DNA of 64,000 nt from Whalleya microplaca (Eukaryota > Ascomycota > Sordariomycetes > Xylariales > Xylariaceae): assembly GCA_022497155.1 (NCBI GenBank), contig MU385738.1, positions 372,001-436,000 on the forward strand, in the 5' to 3' direction. Below are positions 34,905 to 44,154 of the stretch, in pieces. Made by a program: the position numbers and the translations under genes. A model generated the notes under the pieces. It was not told the origin of the DNA. It searched no databases and saw nothing but the letters and a program-made list of their open reading frames with translations. The first letter of the stretch is position 1, and each line of letters starts with the position of its first letter.

Positions 34905-35490
34905 ATAGTATAATAAACTAGATATCTCACAATATACTTATTATGAGTTAAGTTATAATCTACAGTATTTTATTTTTAAAAAGTATTCTTTTTTAATTAT
35001 TATCAAGGTATAATTAAGTTATAAGTTACATAATATTAGGATGAAGGTAATAGTCATAGTGTCTTGAGTAGATAAGCTTGGAGCAATATTTGATCCGAGA
35101 GCTAGACACATGCTTAAAAGGGGATCTTTAGAGCTGCTGTACTCTGGGCGAGGTGTGGTATAATAGCCAACGCTAGTAAACGAGATCACTTATTAGACTT
35201 TGAAAGTTTACAATTCTACGGAGTAATTGGCAATTACTGTTGATCACAGCTACACTTAAATAGTTGTTACACACACTATGAATGTGATGAATGATGAAAG
35301 ATCTTGATAATATAACCTTGTGTACAGGTGGATGTAAGTTCCACAGGCTACTGCTGTCACTTTGGAACTCGTCCCCTTTTAGATAACTTACTATAATGGT
35401 AGCAAGGCTTAGCAAGGCTATACCCGATCATGACCATGATGATATGAAAAGTAGCACGGCGACATAACAATTTAATCCACTATGTTTGTT
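34905..35490. repeat. dispersed repeat B, left copy
   Basis: This AT-rich start plus a more complex part align with 38485-38885 in the same orientation. Shared words include TATACTTATTAT, GATCCGAGAGCTAG/AATCCGAGAGCTAG, GTTCCACAG, TATAATGGT(A/G)GCAAGGCTTAGC and AAGGCTAT(A/T)CCCGA. The right copy lacks about 200 bp of the middle. Divergence is high and partly transition-type. Boundaries are approximate. Confidence 0.75.
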
Positions 35491-35841
35491 GATGAGCTCC
35501 CTCCAAATGCGCTAGGCCTTCAAAGCGCTGGGTGTACGCGTCTCACCCACAGTAAATGATTCTATCCAGTCCTACATCGTCCAATCAAGCATGAATCTAG
35601 TGATGTGTGCATCAGGTGGGACTTTATCATTCATGACGATGAGGTGGTGTTGTGGAATTTTTTCGAAGGAGTCGGTCTAGTGCTGACTTGAATCAACCAA
35701 CTGTGTTGTTTCCAACCACCAACATGCATACAAGTGTGTTGCAATAGATATACGCGAGTCCGAGCAGATATATGCCATGCAGAACCTAGGTATTATGCAT
35801 AGGCAACCCTCTTTTCTGCACCTGCCCATTGATGCCGCCGG

Positions 35842-35859
35842 AAAAAAAAAAAAAAAAAA
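35842..35859 (+). repeat. A18 homopolymer
   Basis: An uninterrupted run of 18 A lies about 90 bp left of the inferred breakpoint in the aldehyde dehydrogenase gene. Confidence 0.95.
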
Positions 35860-35895
35860 GCTGTCCTTCACAATGCAACTATGTTCCTTACAGCC

Positions 35896-37200
35896 CTACC
35901 GTGGCACGGGGAAGCGTGGGTAGGATCTGTCTACCAAATTCATCACTGGTGAATGGAAGACAACAGTCGGCAGGAAGAAAAATCCCTTCCTATCCGTCAA
36001 CGGCCTCGTCGACCCCGTAGCAACCGTGAGGTTCTCGTTCTCAATACTCTCAAACAACCGCCTGGTGCGCTCAAAATGAGCCTCGTGCGTAAGCGGGCTG
36101 AGCATGGTCTGCTCATCGCCAGCCTGCAGCTTCCGGCCCTCCGCCTCGACGATCTGGACGAGGACGGGAAACAGCGTGTCGTAGATCGACTCGTGGACGT
36201 AGACGCGCTTCATCGCCGTGCAGATCTGCCCCGAGTTGCAGAAGGCGAATAGCGCGATCTTCTCCGCCATGGTGGCTGCGTCCACGTCGCCGCATACGAT
36301 CGCCGCGTCGTTGCCGCTTAGCTCGAGGGTCACTCGCTTGAAGGCTGGGGTGCACGCGGCCATGACTTTCCTGCCGGTGTCGACGGAGCCTGTAGCACAT
36401 CAGTAACCGTTTTAAGTCGCACAAGAATAAATAAGACGAAATGATCGTCGACACTAACCAGTGAGGCTGACCATGCTGACATCGGGGTGTGATATTAACG
36501 AGTAGCCCAGTTCATCATCCCCGCTCAAAGCCTGAAAGACCCCAGGCGGGAAGAACCGTGTGCCCAATTCCGCAAGCTTCAGTCCGCAATAGGGGGTGAA
36601 GGGAGACGGTTTCAGGATGAAGGAATTCCCGGTCAGCAGAGCAGGGCCGATCTTGCTGCATGCCAGGAGCACGGGATAGTTCCAAGGGGTGATGCCAGCC
36701 ACGACCCCAAGGGGTGTGTAGCGGGTGGTGATCTTCCCCCGCGGCGTGTCCTCGATGGTCTCCTCGGCGAGCGAGAGCCGGCAGAAGCCCCTGAGGAACT
36801 GCAAGGCCGTGCCGATCTCGTGGTGTGCCCAGAAAATCTAGGTAGTACATCGACTCATCAGACAGGAAAAGAATGGCTGTTTTTGGAGGTGAGGTCTACC
36901 CACCGGCTTCCCCTGTTCTCTGTTCAACATTTGCGCAAAGCCGTCCTTGTGTTCCTCCAACGCCTGTGTGAATCTCTCGAGGGCCGCCTTTCGATCATCC
37001 CAAGACACCTCGGCCCACAGCTTTGCGGCTCTCTGTGCCGCTTGGACTGCCCTGTTGACGTCGTCAACGGTACTGAGCGGAACCTCTGCATTTTGCTCTA
37101 GAGTAGCGAGGTTGACTGTGCCCTTGGTCGTAGCCGACTCTGCAAACTTCCCATCGATGATGTTGCCAAAAGTCTCGAAACTGACAAAAGGGGTGGTCAT
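35896..37200 (-). pseudogene. aldehyde dehydrogenase, N-terminal ~85%, broken off by a rearrangement
   Basis: Three exons (36904-37200, 36459-36837, 35896-36389) on the minus strand encode an NAD(P)-dependent aldehyde dehydrogenase of the class I-like fungal type. It starts MTTPFVSFETFGNIIDGKF. LGVVAGITPWNYPV lies in the cofactor domain, VSLTGSVDTG crosses intron 2, LELSGND holds the general-base Glu and FCNSGQICTA the nucleophile Cys. Homology continues to LPTVVFHSP and then stops. The last ~16 residues (from VMNLVD to a stop at 35896) do not belong to the family. The missing C-terminal domain is found at 37474-37821 on the opposite strand. Introns 36838-36902 and 36390-36458 are canonical (GTGGGT, GTTAGT), so the break looks recent. 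A truncated product would lack the C-terminal part of the fold and should be inactive. Confidence 0.85.
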
Positions 37201-37473
37201 AATTCCGATAAATTTAGTGCGCTGACACGTAGGTTGGGGGTTTCTGTGAAGTAAGAGAATGAAAAGGTTGTAAAGCTGTTGAAAAAGAGTGAACAACAGG
37301 TTGTATTATACTATCTCGGGACGGCCTCCTATGAGGCCAGTCAACTATAACCTAGAGCCTAACATCGATAACCCGCCCGATAGCGCGGCCGTCGTTCAGC
37401 AGGAGCAGTTTAGTAAGTGTAGCACAGTCCCTTGAATAACATGAATTATACTTGGATACCTATCTGACTATAG

Positions 37474-37821
37474 CCAGCACCCGTGCTGCCTGTGATGAAA
37501 TGGTCGGACGAATCCGACGTTGTGCGGAGGGTAAACAACACAAAAGCTGGCCTCGGGGCATCCGCATGGTCTCGGGACGAGGCGCAGGCCCGACGGATCG
37601 GGGGAAAGATCCAATGTGGTAACATATGGATCAACACGCATGCGGAGATCCAGCCTAACGTTCCCTTTGGGGGGTGGAAGCAGAGCGGATTTGGGATTGA
37701 ATGGGGGGTTGAAGGGTTAAAGACGTATTGCGGCCTTCAAAGCGTGTACGTTAGACTACTAGAGGCACCATGGGCCACAGACGAGCCATGGTTGCAGAAA
37801 GATATAAATCTTTCATTCTGA
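37474..37821 (+). pseudogene. aldehyde dehydrogenase, C-terminal fragment
   Basis: This open stretch begins abruptly with PAPVLPVMKWSDE just after an in-frame TAG (37471-37473). It continues through NNTKAGLGASAWS, INTHAEIQPNVPFGGWKQSGFGIEWGVEG and ends LQKDINLSF at 37821. This is exactly the part missing from the gene at 35896-37200, which runs on the opposite strand and whose start lies only ~270 bp away. There is no Met start of its own. It reads as one half of a gene split by inversion of the segment between about 35.95 and 37.47 kb. Two independently truncated copies are the alternative. Confidence 0.85.
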
Positions 37822-37844
37822 TGATGGTAGGTCAACCCAATAAG

Positions 37845-37975
37845 ATCTTGAAACTGTCGGAAGTCTTCTAGTCCTCAAGGCTGCCTTATATATACAAAAC
37901 ACGACCTAGGTGCTAGGCAGGTATCGCCGGCGAAATCGATGCCTTGTTAGCGTAGGACGAAGGAAGATGATCCAT
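37845..37975 (-). pseudogene. HET-gene 5' fragment (first ~43 codons), decayed
   Basis: On the minus strand it starts MDHLPSSYANKASISP, close to MDHLPSAYSDKASISP of the HET gene at 43504. It runs into a frameshift and stop a few codons later. Homology ends near 37845, just after the aldehyde dehydrogenase fragment. No HET domain is included. Confidence 0.8.
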
Positions 37976-38530
37976 CTTGTCGATAGTACGACGATTGCTG
38001 ACATGTGAGACTGTCGCAATCGAGCGTATATAAAATAATAAAAGTGATAAACGTAGGTTGCTAGCAATCAACCAATAAAGAAGAGAACTGGATCCTGTTG
38101 TTACTAAAGGTCAAGGGATCTCGTAATTCCCTGATAAACCCCTTTGCGTCTTATATTATGCACTCTCACCGACATTATACGTGACTTAAAGTAGTGCATA
38201 ACAAAAAGATACTATAATTGCAAGAAAAAAAGAGGACATGAAAGGCAGAGCGACATGACTATAAAATACCCCCCCCCCCCCTTCATTTGATCAATTGTGA
38301 CAAAGATATCTTATTGTAATCGATATAGTAGCTATGGCTCAGTATATAGAGCGAGTTAGGCTCGACTCTTAATAGCTTTATCGGCATTCGCGTCATTTGC
38401 TCATTTATAGTGAGTTACAATGTTTATAAAAGTGGCTCGAATTAATTTTAAATGTTAGAATATTTCATTTATAAAATTTACTATAAAGTCGCTTATAACG
38501 CGTGTATTATATACTTATTATAAGTGTTAA
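37845..38530. repeat. repeat A, left copy: duplicated 5' end and upstream region of a HET gene
   Basis: It aligns in direct orientation with 43377-43860, which is codons ~43 to 1 and the upstream region of the HET gene at 40745-43504. Shared words include GAAACTGT(C/A)GGAAG, GGCGAAATCGA(T/C)GCCTTGT, GGAAGATGATCCAT/GGGAGATGATCCAT, GCGACATGACTA/GTGACATGACTA and TATAGAGCGA(G/C)TTAGG. This copy is more AT-rich at several paired sites and contains a C13 run (38269-38281). Boundaries are approximate. Confidence 0.8.
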
Positions 38531-38885
38531 ATAAAAAGTGAGGCTAAGTAATGACAAAAGGTTATATTAAAAGTAAAGGATGTTTTAAGCTAGCTATAAT
38601 AATTCATTTAATTAAGTGTAAAAGGCATAAACCACCCTTATAAGACCTTAGGTACCAACTATATAAGCAGTGTCTCAAGTAAATAGACTCGGAGCTACAG
38701 TTAATCCGAGAGCTAGGTATTTAATGTACAGTTTACGGATATAGGTTCCACAGCAGTAGTCATGGAATCCCCCCTAGACAGCTTGGTATAATGGTGGCAA
38801 GGCTTAGCAAGGCTATTCCCGACCATGACCATTATGTTATTAAAGGCAACACAGTAATATTTGCTGACGCATAACGAAGGATTTT
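38485..38885. repeat. dispersed repeat B, right copy
   Basis: This is the counterpart of 34905-35490 in direct orientation. It includes TATTATATACTTATTATAAG, AATCCGAGAGCTAGG, TATAATGGTGGCAAGGCTTAGCAAGG and CCGACCATGACCAT. It overlaps the end of repeat A, so A and B may be parts of one longer element. Confidence 0.75.
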
Positions 38886-38985
38886 CACCCCAGGTCTCCA
38901 ACTCCACTTCACAATTATCTAGATCAAGTCCGACTTTCGATTTCTAGAACGCTTGCTTAGAAGTTAAAGCTTGAGTTCTAACATT

Positions 38986-40668
38986 ATGGCCATTCGTCTC
39001 ATTGACACCTCTACTTTGCGTCTGACCTTCGTTGCCGAGAGGCTCCCATACGCTATCTTGTCGCATACTTGGGAGAATGGCAGTGAGATCTCCTTCCAAG
39101 AAATGATAGCCATCGGCGAGGATCCACATCATCCAGCGAGAAAGAAGTCTGGCTACCTGAAGATCCTCAAGACATGCCAAACTGCTAGGAGCCAGGGCAT
39201 ACCTTACGCTTGGGTTGATACTTGTTGTATCGACAAGACGAGCAGCTCCGAGCTAAGCGAAGCAATCAATGCCATGTATCACTGGTATCAAGACGCCCAG
39301 GTTTGCTATACCTTTCTTGCCGATTTCAGCAGCGGCTGTGACCTCGAGAGTACTCTGCCCACCTGCAGATGGTTCACGCGGGGCTGGTGCTTGCAGGAAC
39401 TCATCGCGCCGAAGACGCTGCTCTTTTTCGATGCCGGCTGGAACAGCATCGGTTCAAAGGCCGATCTGACATCTCTCATCTGGCAGATCACCTCTATAGA
39501 CAGAGAGGTCTTGGTTGATAGCAACTTGCTCAGTTCCGTGCCGGTAGCACGGAGAATGTCTTGGGCTGCAAAGCGGGAAACGACAAGAAAAGAAGACCTA
39601 GCATATTGCTTGCTTGGGATTTTTGACATTAATATGCCCATGCTTTACGGTGAGGGCCATAAAGCCTTCTTGCGGCTTCAGGAGGAGATAATCAAAGCTT
39701 CCAATGATCTTTCGATATTTGCTATATATAAATCTCCGATGAGAGATGATGGCTATTTCGACGATCAACCCCAATCTTACTGCAGCCTATTCGCCACCTC
39801 ACCCAGTAATTTTGAAGACTGTGGTGAGCTGGTACATACACGAACTGATGTTCGGTGGAACAATGCATTTGCCTTGACAAACAAGGGCCTTTACTTTCGT
39901 CGGGCTGAGATGCAGGTCGATGTCCGGCGTGGACTATTCTGCTTGCCGTTAAACTGTAAGCCTTCCGGCTGTAAATCGGCCTGGATGTATCTCCGAAAAG
40001 TTGGTCCTGGCCTTTACGCAAGAGTCGACGCAGGCCTGAACACACATGATGACGGAGAGTCCTTTACAGAGGTTGAAAATGACGTGTACATCATCAGGGA
40101 AATAACACCCCAAGTGCAGCTCCAGCTCGAGCAGGCAGAGGAGTATGCAATCAAGGTGCAGTCACGCACTCATAGTCTGATTAAAGCGTTGCAGGTGATG
40201 CAGCGGTCTACATCAAGTGACCGCTGGGATTCGTCCCGGCAGCTTTTCCTGACGAAAGGAGAAAAGTCTTTCGGCGGATTTTGGAAGGTCTTCCCTAACT
40301 TCGCTCAAAACATCCAAGGCTCTGCGGCAGAATTACCACAACTTCCGTCAGCTCACTTCTACTTGGTGTGTGGGCTTAATCATTCCAGCGCATACTCGGG
40401 CCCTCGCGCTTGGGTCCGCCTCCTTTCGTTTAAAGAATGGGCTGATCTGGGTAATAAATTCGGAATACTAACTAATCCCGCCAACGTAGAAATCCTCTCC
40501 ACAAAAAATTCCACCGCTCAACTTGTCTTCGGCTCAGGGTTGAGCAGCTTGCTAATCACTGCAACCATGCAACTTACCAGGTCAGAGGGAAGGCCATTCT
40601 TTGTGTTGGAGCTCGATATGAAAGAAAGTACGGGTACTCACGTAGGGACCGATATTAGCGTTGGCTAA
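38986..40668 (+). CDS. HET-domain protein of the HET-E-like N-terminal type
   Basis: A single exon encodes 560 aa, starting MAIRLIDTSTLRL, the standard opening of this HET subfamily. The HET domain covers residues ~1-170: LPYAILSHTW, then ILKTCQTARSQGIPYAWVDTCCIDKTSSSELSEAINAMYHWY, then WFTRGWCLQELIAP. It is followed by the DUF8212-type segment (LAYCLLGIFDINMPMLYGEGHKAFLRLQEEI). In relatives such as HET-E this N-terminus precedes NACHT and WD40 domains; here no NACHT or repeats follow, and the last ~300 residues are an uncharacterised domain with regions typical of the short forms. The open frame is intact. It converges with the next HET gene, whose stop is 76 bp away. Confidence 0.92.
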   Translation: MAIRLIDTSTLRLTFVAERLPYAILSHTWENGSEISFQEMIAIGEDPHHPARKKSGYLKILKTCQTARSQGIPYAWVDTCCIDKTSSSELSEAINAMYHWYQDAQVCYTFLADFSSGCDLESTLPTCRWFTRGWCLQELIAPKTLLFFDAGWNSIGSKADLTSLIWQITSIDREVLVDSNLLSSVPVARRMSWAAKRETTRKEDLAYCLLGIFDINMPMLYGEGHKAFLRLQEEIIKASNDLSIFAIYKSPMRDDGYFDDQPQSYCSLFATSPSNFEDCGELVHTRTDVRWNNAFALTNKGLYFRRAEMQVDVRRGLFCLPLNCKPSGCKSAWMYLRKVGPGLYARVDAGLNTHDDGESFTEVENDVYIIREITPQVQLQLEQAEEYAIKVQSRTHSLIKALQVMQRSTSSDRWDSSRQLFLTKGEKSFGGFWKVFPNFAQNIQGSAAELPQLPSAHFYLVCGLNHSSAYSGPRAWVRLLSFKEWADLGNKFGILTNPANVEILSTKNSTAQLVFGSGLSSLLITATMQLTRSEGRPFFVLELDMKESTGTHVGTDISVG

Positions 40669-40744
40669 ATCGCCGCAAGGCCCTTAGCCAACGCCAGTAC
40701 TATAGGTACACATTTACCATAGCCGGGATGTCAACCTATGCGGC

Positions 40745-43504
40745 TTACGCTATACACCATACACCGCGGCGGTTCATCCACGTTCCAGAAGCCGTCGGAA
40801 TGTTATCCTCCCTAGAACCAGTAGCTGGACGCACTAAACGTACGTGTCGCACCAGGTATGTTTCGTGATGGATATTATAGATCTGTACGAGGATACCAAA
40901 ATTTGATTGGTATATGATGGCCAAGTTATCTATAATTCCACTATCAATATAGTCTTGCCAAGTCCGGCGACTTTCTGAACTCGACGTGATGGTCTTGTCA
41001 TCGGGCAAGAATTCGACGTGTAACCAGGCATATCTTAGAGCCTCAGGTGGTGTGGGTTTCGCTGGACGTATGATAATTGCATTTTTGGCTGAGCTCTTAT
41101 CAGCAATTACAAGGCTGTAAAAGTTGTGAAAAAACTTACTGGGGCGTGGGTTGTTACCGCGCCGAGGCTTTGATCTAAATCTTGTGATATTCTGGTGTGG
41201 GGAACTGCTTAACTTATAGGCTGTGGTTATCACCTCAAGGCCGGCGGATCCAAGCTTGCCGGTGCCTAACACAAAGCTATATTCACTGCCTAGGTTTCGG
41301 TGCATGAGAGATCGGGGTGCCCAGGTCCACTGCTTTGAGCCTAGCCTTGGTGCATTCCAGAATATTATAGACAGCGGGAAATCTTGTATCTGCGCTAGAA
41401 AACATTTCATCCGTTGCCTCTGGCAAGCTTCTGTCCATCGACTAAAGCTTATACCCAGCTTCCTAGCTAGGGGATATCGAGACTTCTGGCAGTCGATTCT
41501 ATCAAGCCGTTTGCGCCACCACCAGCCCATTGGTTGGATTTCCTGGATTTTGGCCAGGTCAACGCCGAGAAGAGCTCCAAGACATACTGTTTCGTCATCC
41601 AGCCAGCTGGTTGTCCTCGCCCTTAAGCCGTTCGAGATTTCATCAAACAGCCTAGCAATGGTGTTCCCTTGTCTAGTGGTTTGGATATCGGGCATATCAG
41701 TTAATTGCTCGAAGACTAGACCCGCCAATTTCCCCCTCATGCTCGCGACAGAGTTATGGGCATGTTTTGTCACGGGACAGACGTTATAAACTTCGATATC
41801 GACTCGGACCATGTCATCGTTGTCATCGTCAAGATCGTTAAGGTGGCCGAGCTTTCCTAGAAATTGCTGCCAGATATCCCCAAGGGCATAATACTCTTTT
41901 CTAGCTTCTAGGAGGTTCAATGCCCCCTGGCGTAGTTCTTCCGCCACGGGATCCGACTGCGGCGGCATGAGGGAATACAGGGCTGTTTGTTCAGAAGGCT
42001 TGGCAGAAGATATAGCCCTTACCAACTGTATAGCACTTGGACTGGAGTCAAGTCTCTCTTCGGGTAGTTTTCGTAATGTGTTAGATATTTCTACCAATCT
42101 TTTATACTGAACTAACTGGTCCTCGAGATTTTCACTAAAAATAGCCTCATTGCCAAGCTGGAAATAGAGGTTGCGAGAAACCCGGCATTCCAAGTATGTC
42201 CAAAGCCTCGTCATCCAGGGCGAATACTGAATGTGCATGAGCTTCTCTACCCAAGAACTATCAGTCGAGCAAAGCTGTAGCGATCTATCAACTACGAGGA
42301 CTTTATCGGCCTTCCGGAATGTCTGAGCTATCCTGATTATCGCGGCTCGCCTCGACTTAGTGTGTTCCCTTCCTACTGGTATACAAAGGGTATCCATCCA
42401 AAACGGGACCGGCCAGTGTTCTGGCTCGTATAGGTTGTTCACTAGGTTTTGGATGTGTTGTAGTTGGCAAAGTCGCAGACAGTTGCGCCACGGGTTCCCT
42501 CGGCCATCAGACCATACATGAGATATCGCCACATATGGCATCTCACGACCGCCCGTGCCACCATACTGAATCACACCTGGTGGACGACTTCCGTGCGTCT
42601 CAACCAAGGCACAGCCACCTTGTTCGATGGCTCGAACGAGATCCTCCACAGGCGGTCCGATTTCTTCACAGCCGACCGGATCTGCACAATCCGGAGCATG
42701 TCTCGTCTCATAAGTCCGGTAGTCCAGCTGATTAGCGTGGCAGGTTATGCCACTGCTGCATTTCTCATGGTTTTTTCCCAAGGATTTTCGGTTCATTGTT
42801 GAAAGGTAGTAACGACTGGAAAGATTACATTCATCCCTTAAGGTTGACAGCTCGCCAATGCACCAGCCAGCGTCTATCATGACTTCATCAAGAAATGCGC
42901 TTTCCCAGTAAAGCGGTGTTGTGGTGGTGTATTGTTTCAGTTGTCCTCGCGCAAATGTTAGGTAATCGCCCAGCAAGGAGAGTGATAGAAGAATCCTAGC
43001 TTCCACCGTCCACTCTGTCTTGGTTCCTTCGCACGAAGACGACTGGCGCCTCTGTTGGTTAATTGAGTGGAGGATGGAATGAGCCAGGCGAAGACAGTCA
43101 TCGACCGTCTTTTCAAGCTCAATCATATCTTCACGATACTCGTGCGTACGGGCAGCAAGCCAGTACCAAAGGTATCGTGGCAGGGCCTTCGTCGTTATCA
43201 CAGAATCCCCATCGTTGTCTGATTGAATAAAGTCATCGCGCTCGAGGCTATAATTAGGTCGAGCGAACGTCTCTGTCAGCAGTCCGAAGAAGAGCCATGA
43301 TTGTAGAAAGCTGCAAATTTTCCGATCTGATGATGCTCGGTCAACTAAGACCTTGAGTTCGTATCCATGCTGGGATGGAAACTGTAGGAAGCCTTCTATC
43401 CCTTGAGGCTGCCTTGGATACTGAAAAGTGAACTCGAGTGCTAAGCAAGGTACAGTTGGCGAAATCGACGCCTTGTCACTGTAGGCCGAAGGGAGATGAT
43501 CCAT
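40745..43504 (-). CDS. HET-domain protein, long form (919 aa)
   Basis: A single exon runs from MDHLPSAYSDK at 43504 to the stop at 40745. Residues 1-320 are a family-specific leader with a Cys/His-containing stretch (KCSSGITCH, CADPVGC). The HET domain covers residues ~320-480: MPYVAISHVWSDGRGN, FWMDTLCIPV, AIIRIAQTFRKADKVLVVD and WMTRLWTYLECRVS. The remaining ~440 residues are uncharacterised. No frameshift is seen. Its 5' end and upstream sequence have a decayed duplicate at 37845-38530. Together with the preceding gene it forms a convergent HET pair. Confidence 0.9.
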   Translation of the reverse strand: MDHLPSAYSDKASISPTVPCLALEFTFQYPRQPQGIEGFLQFPSQHGYELKVLVDRASSDRKICSFLQSWLFFGLLTETFARPNYSLERDDFIQSDNDGDSVITTKALPRYLWYWLAARTHEYREDMIELEKTVDDCLRLAHSILHSINQQRRQSSSCEGTKTEWTVEARILLSLSLLGDYLTFARGQLKQYTTTTPLYWESAFLDEVMIDAGWCIGELSTLRDECNLSSRYYLSTMNRKSLGKNHEKCSSGITCHANQLDYRTYETRHAPDCADPVGCEEIGPPVEDLVRAIEQGGCALVETHGSRPPGVIQYGGTGGREMPYVAISHVWSDGRGNPWRNCLRLCQLQHIQNLVNNLYEPEHWPVPFWMDTLCIPVGREHTKSRRAAIIRIAQTFRKADKVLVVDRSLQLCSTDSSWVEKLMHIQYSPWMTRLWTYLECRVSRNLYFQLGNEAIFSENLEDQLVQYKRLVEISNTLRKLPEERLDSSPSAIQLVRAISSAKPSEQTALYSLMPPQSDPVAEELRQGALNLLEARKEYYALGDIWQQFLGKLGHLNDLDDDNDDMVRVDIEVYNVCPVTKHAHNSVASMRGKLAGLVFEQLTDMPDIQTTRQGNTIARLFDEISNGLRARTTSWLDDETVCLGALLGVDLAKIQEIQPMGWWWRKRLDRIDCQKSRYPLARKLGISFSRWTEACQRQRMKCFLAQIQDFPLSIIFWNAPRLGSKQWTWAPRSLMHRNLGSEYSFVLGTGKLGSAGLEVITTAYKLSSSPHQNITRFRSKPRRGNNPRPSKFFHNFYSLVIADKSSAKNAIIIRPAKPTPPEALRYAWLHVEFLPDDKTITSSSESRRTWQDYIDSGIIDNLAIIYQSNFGILVQIYNIHHETYLVRHVRLVRPATGSREDNIPTASGTWMNRRGVWCIA

Positions 43505-43860
43505 TGTGTCCGTAGCACGACTTTCGCAGACATATGAAAGATACTACAGATGTGAAGCACTAAGAGGACGTGGGAGACAGAGTGACATGACTACAAAATA
43601 GTCTGCCCTTTATTTGATTAATGATAACCAAGGTATTTCAATGTGAGTGATATATATTATATAGTAGGAGTTATGACTCAGTTTATAGAGCGACTTAGGT
43701 TCGATTCTTAATAGCGCTGTGGACACTATGTTATTTGCTCATTTTAACTGTCTATACAAGTGCTAACATCTATCGCATGTTCTAGAATATCTCGTTAAAT
43801 TTACTGTAATTCGCTTGCAGCACGCGGTCTATTACCTGCCTGTTATTACTCTGTTGTCCA
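43377..43860. repeat. repeat A, right copy (overlaps HET gene start)
   Basis: This is the parent-like copy of the block at 37845-38530. The non-coding part includes TGACTCAGTTTATAGAGC and, close by, GGTTCGATTC. These resemble the D-arm/A-box and T-arm/B-box of a tRNA but are only about 24 bp apart, too close for a functional tRNA gene. Confidence 0.75.
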
Positions 43861-44154
43861 GCTGTAATAGACTCGGTATGTGCATACCCGCCTAAGTATA
43901 TATGCATTTATCAGATATGTCTTCTAAACTGCATATCCACTAAAAATCTGCCAATTCAACATCGAATTTGAGCTTCACCGGCCCGGAGCTCGACCACGAA
44001 CACCTTAAACTCGGGAACACGCAGCAGCACTCTCTCAGCACACCCCGTACGAGCGAAACCCCGAGTGCTCGCATCATCAATGCCGTATACATAGCCAAGC
44101 CGAAGCTCTCATCCACCACCACTCAACACCAGATCGACCACCAGCCCGGCCAAG

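Noticed and set aside
37297..37473. An intron joining the aldehyde dehydrogenase halves
   Set aside because: The halves are on opposite strands, so splicing cannot join them.
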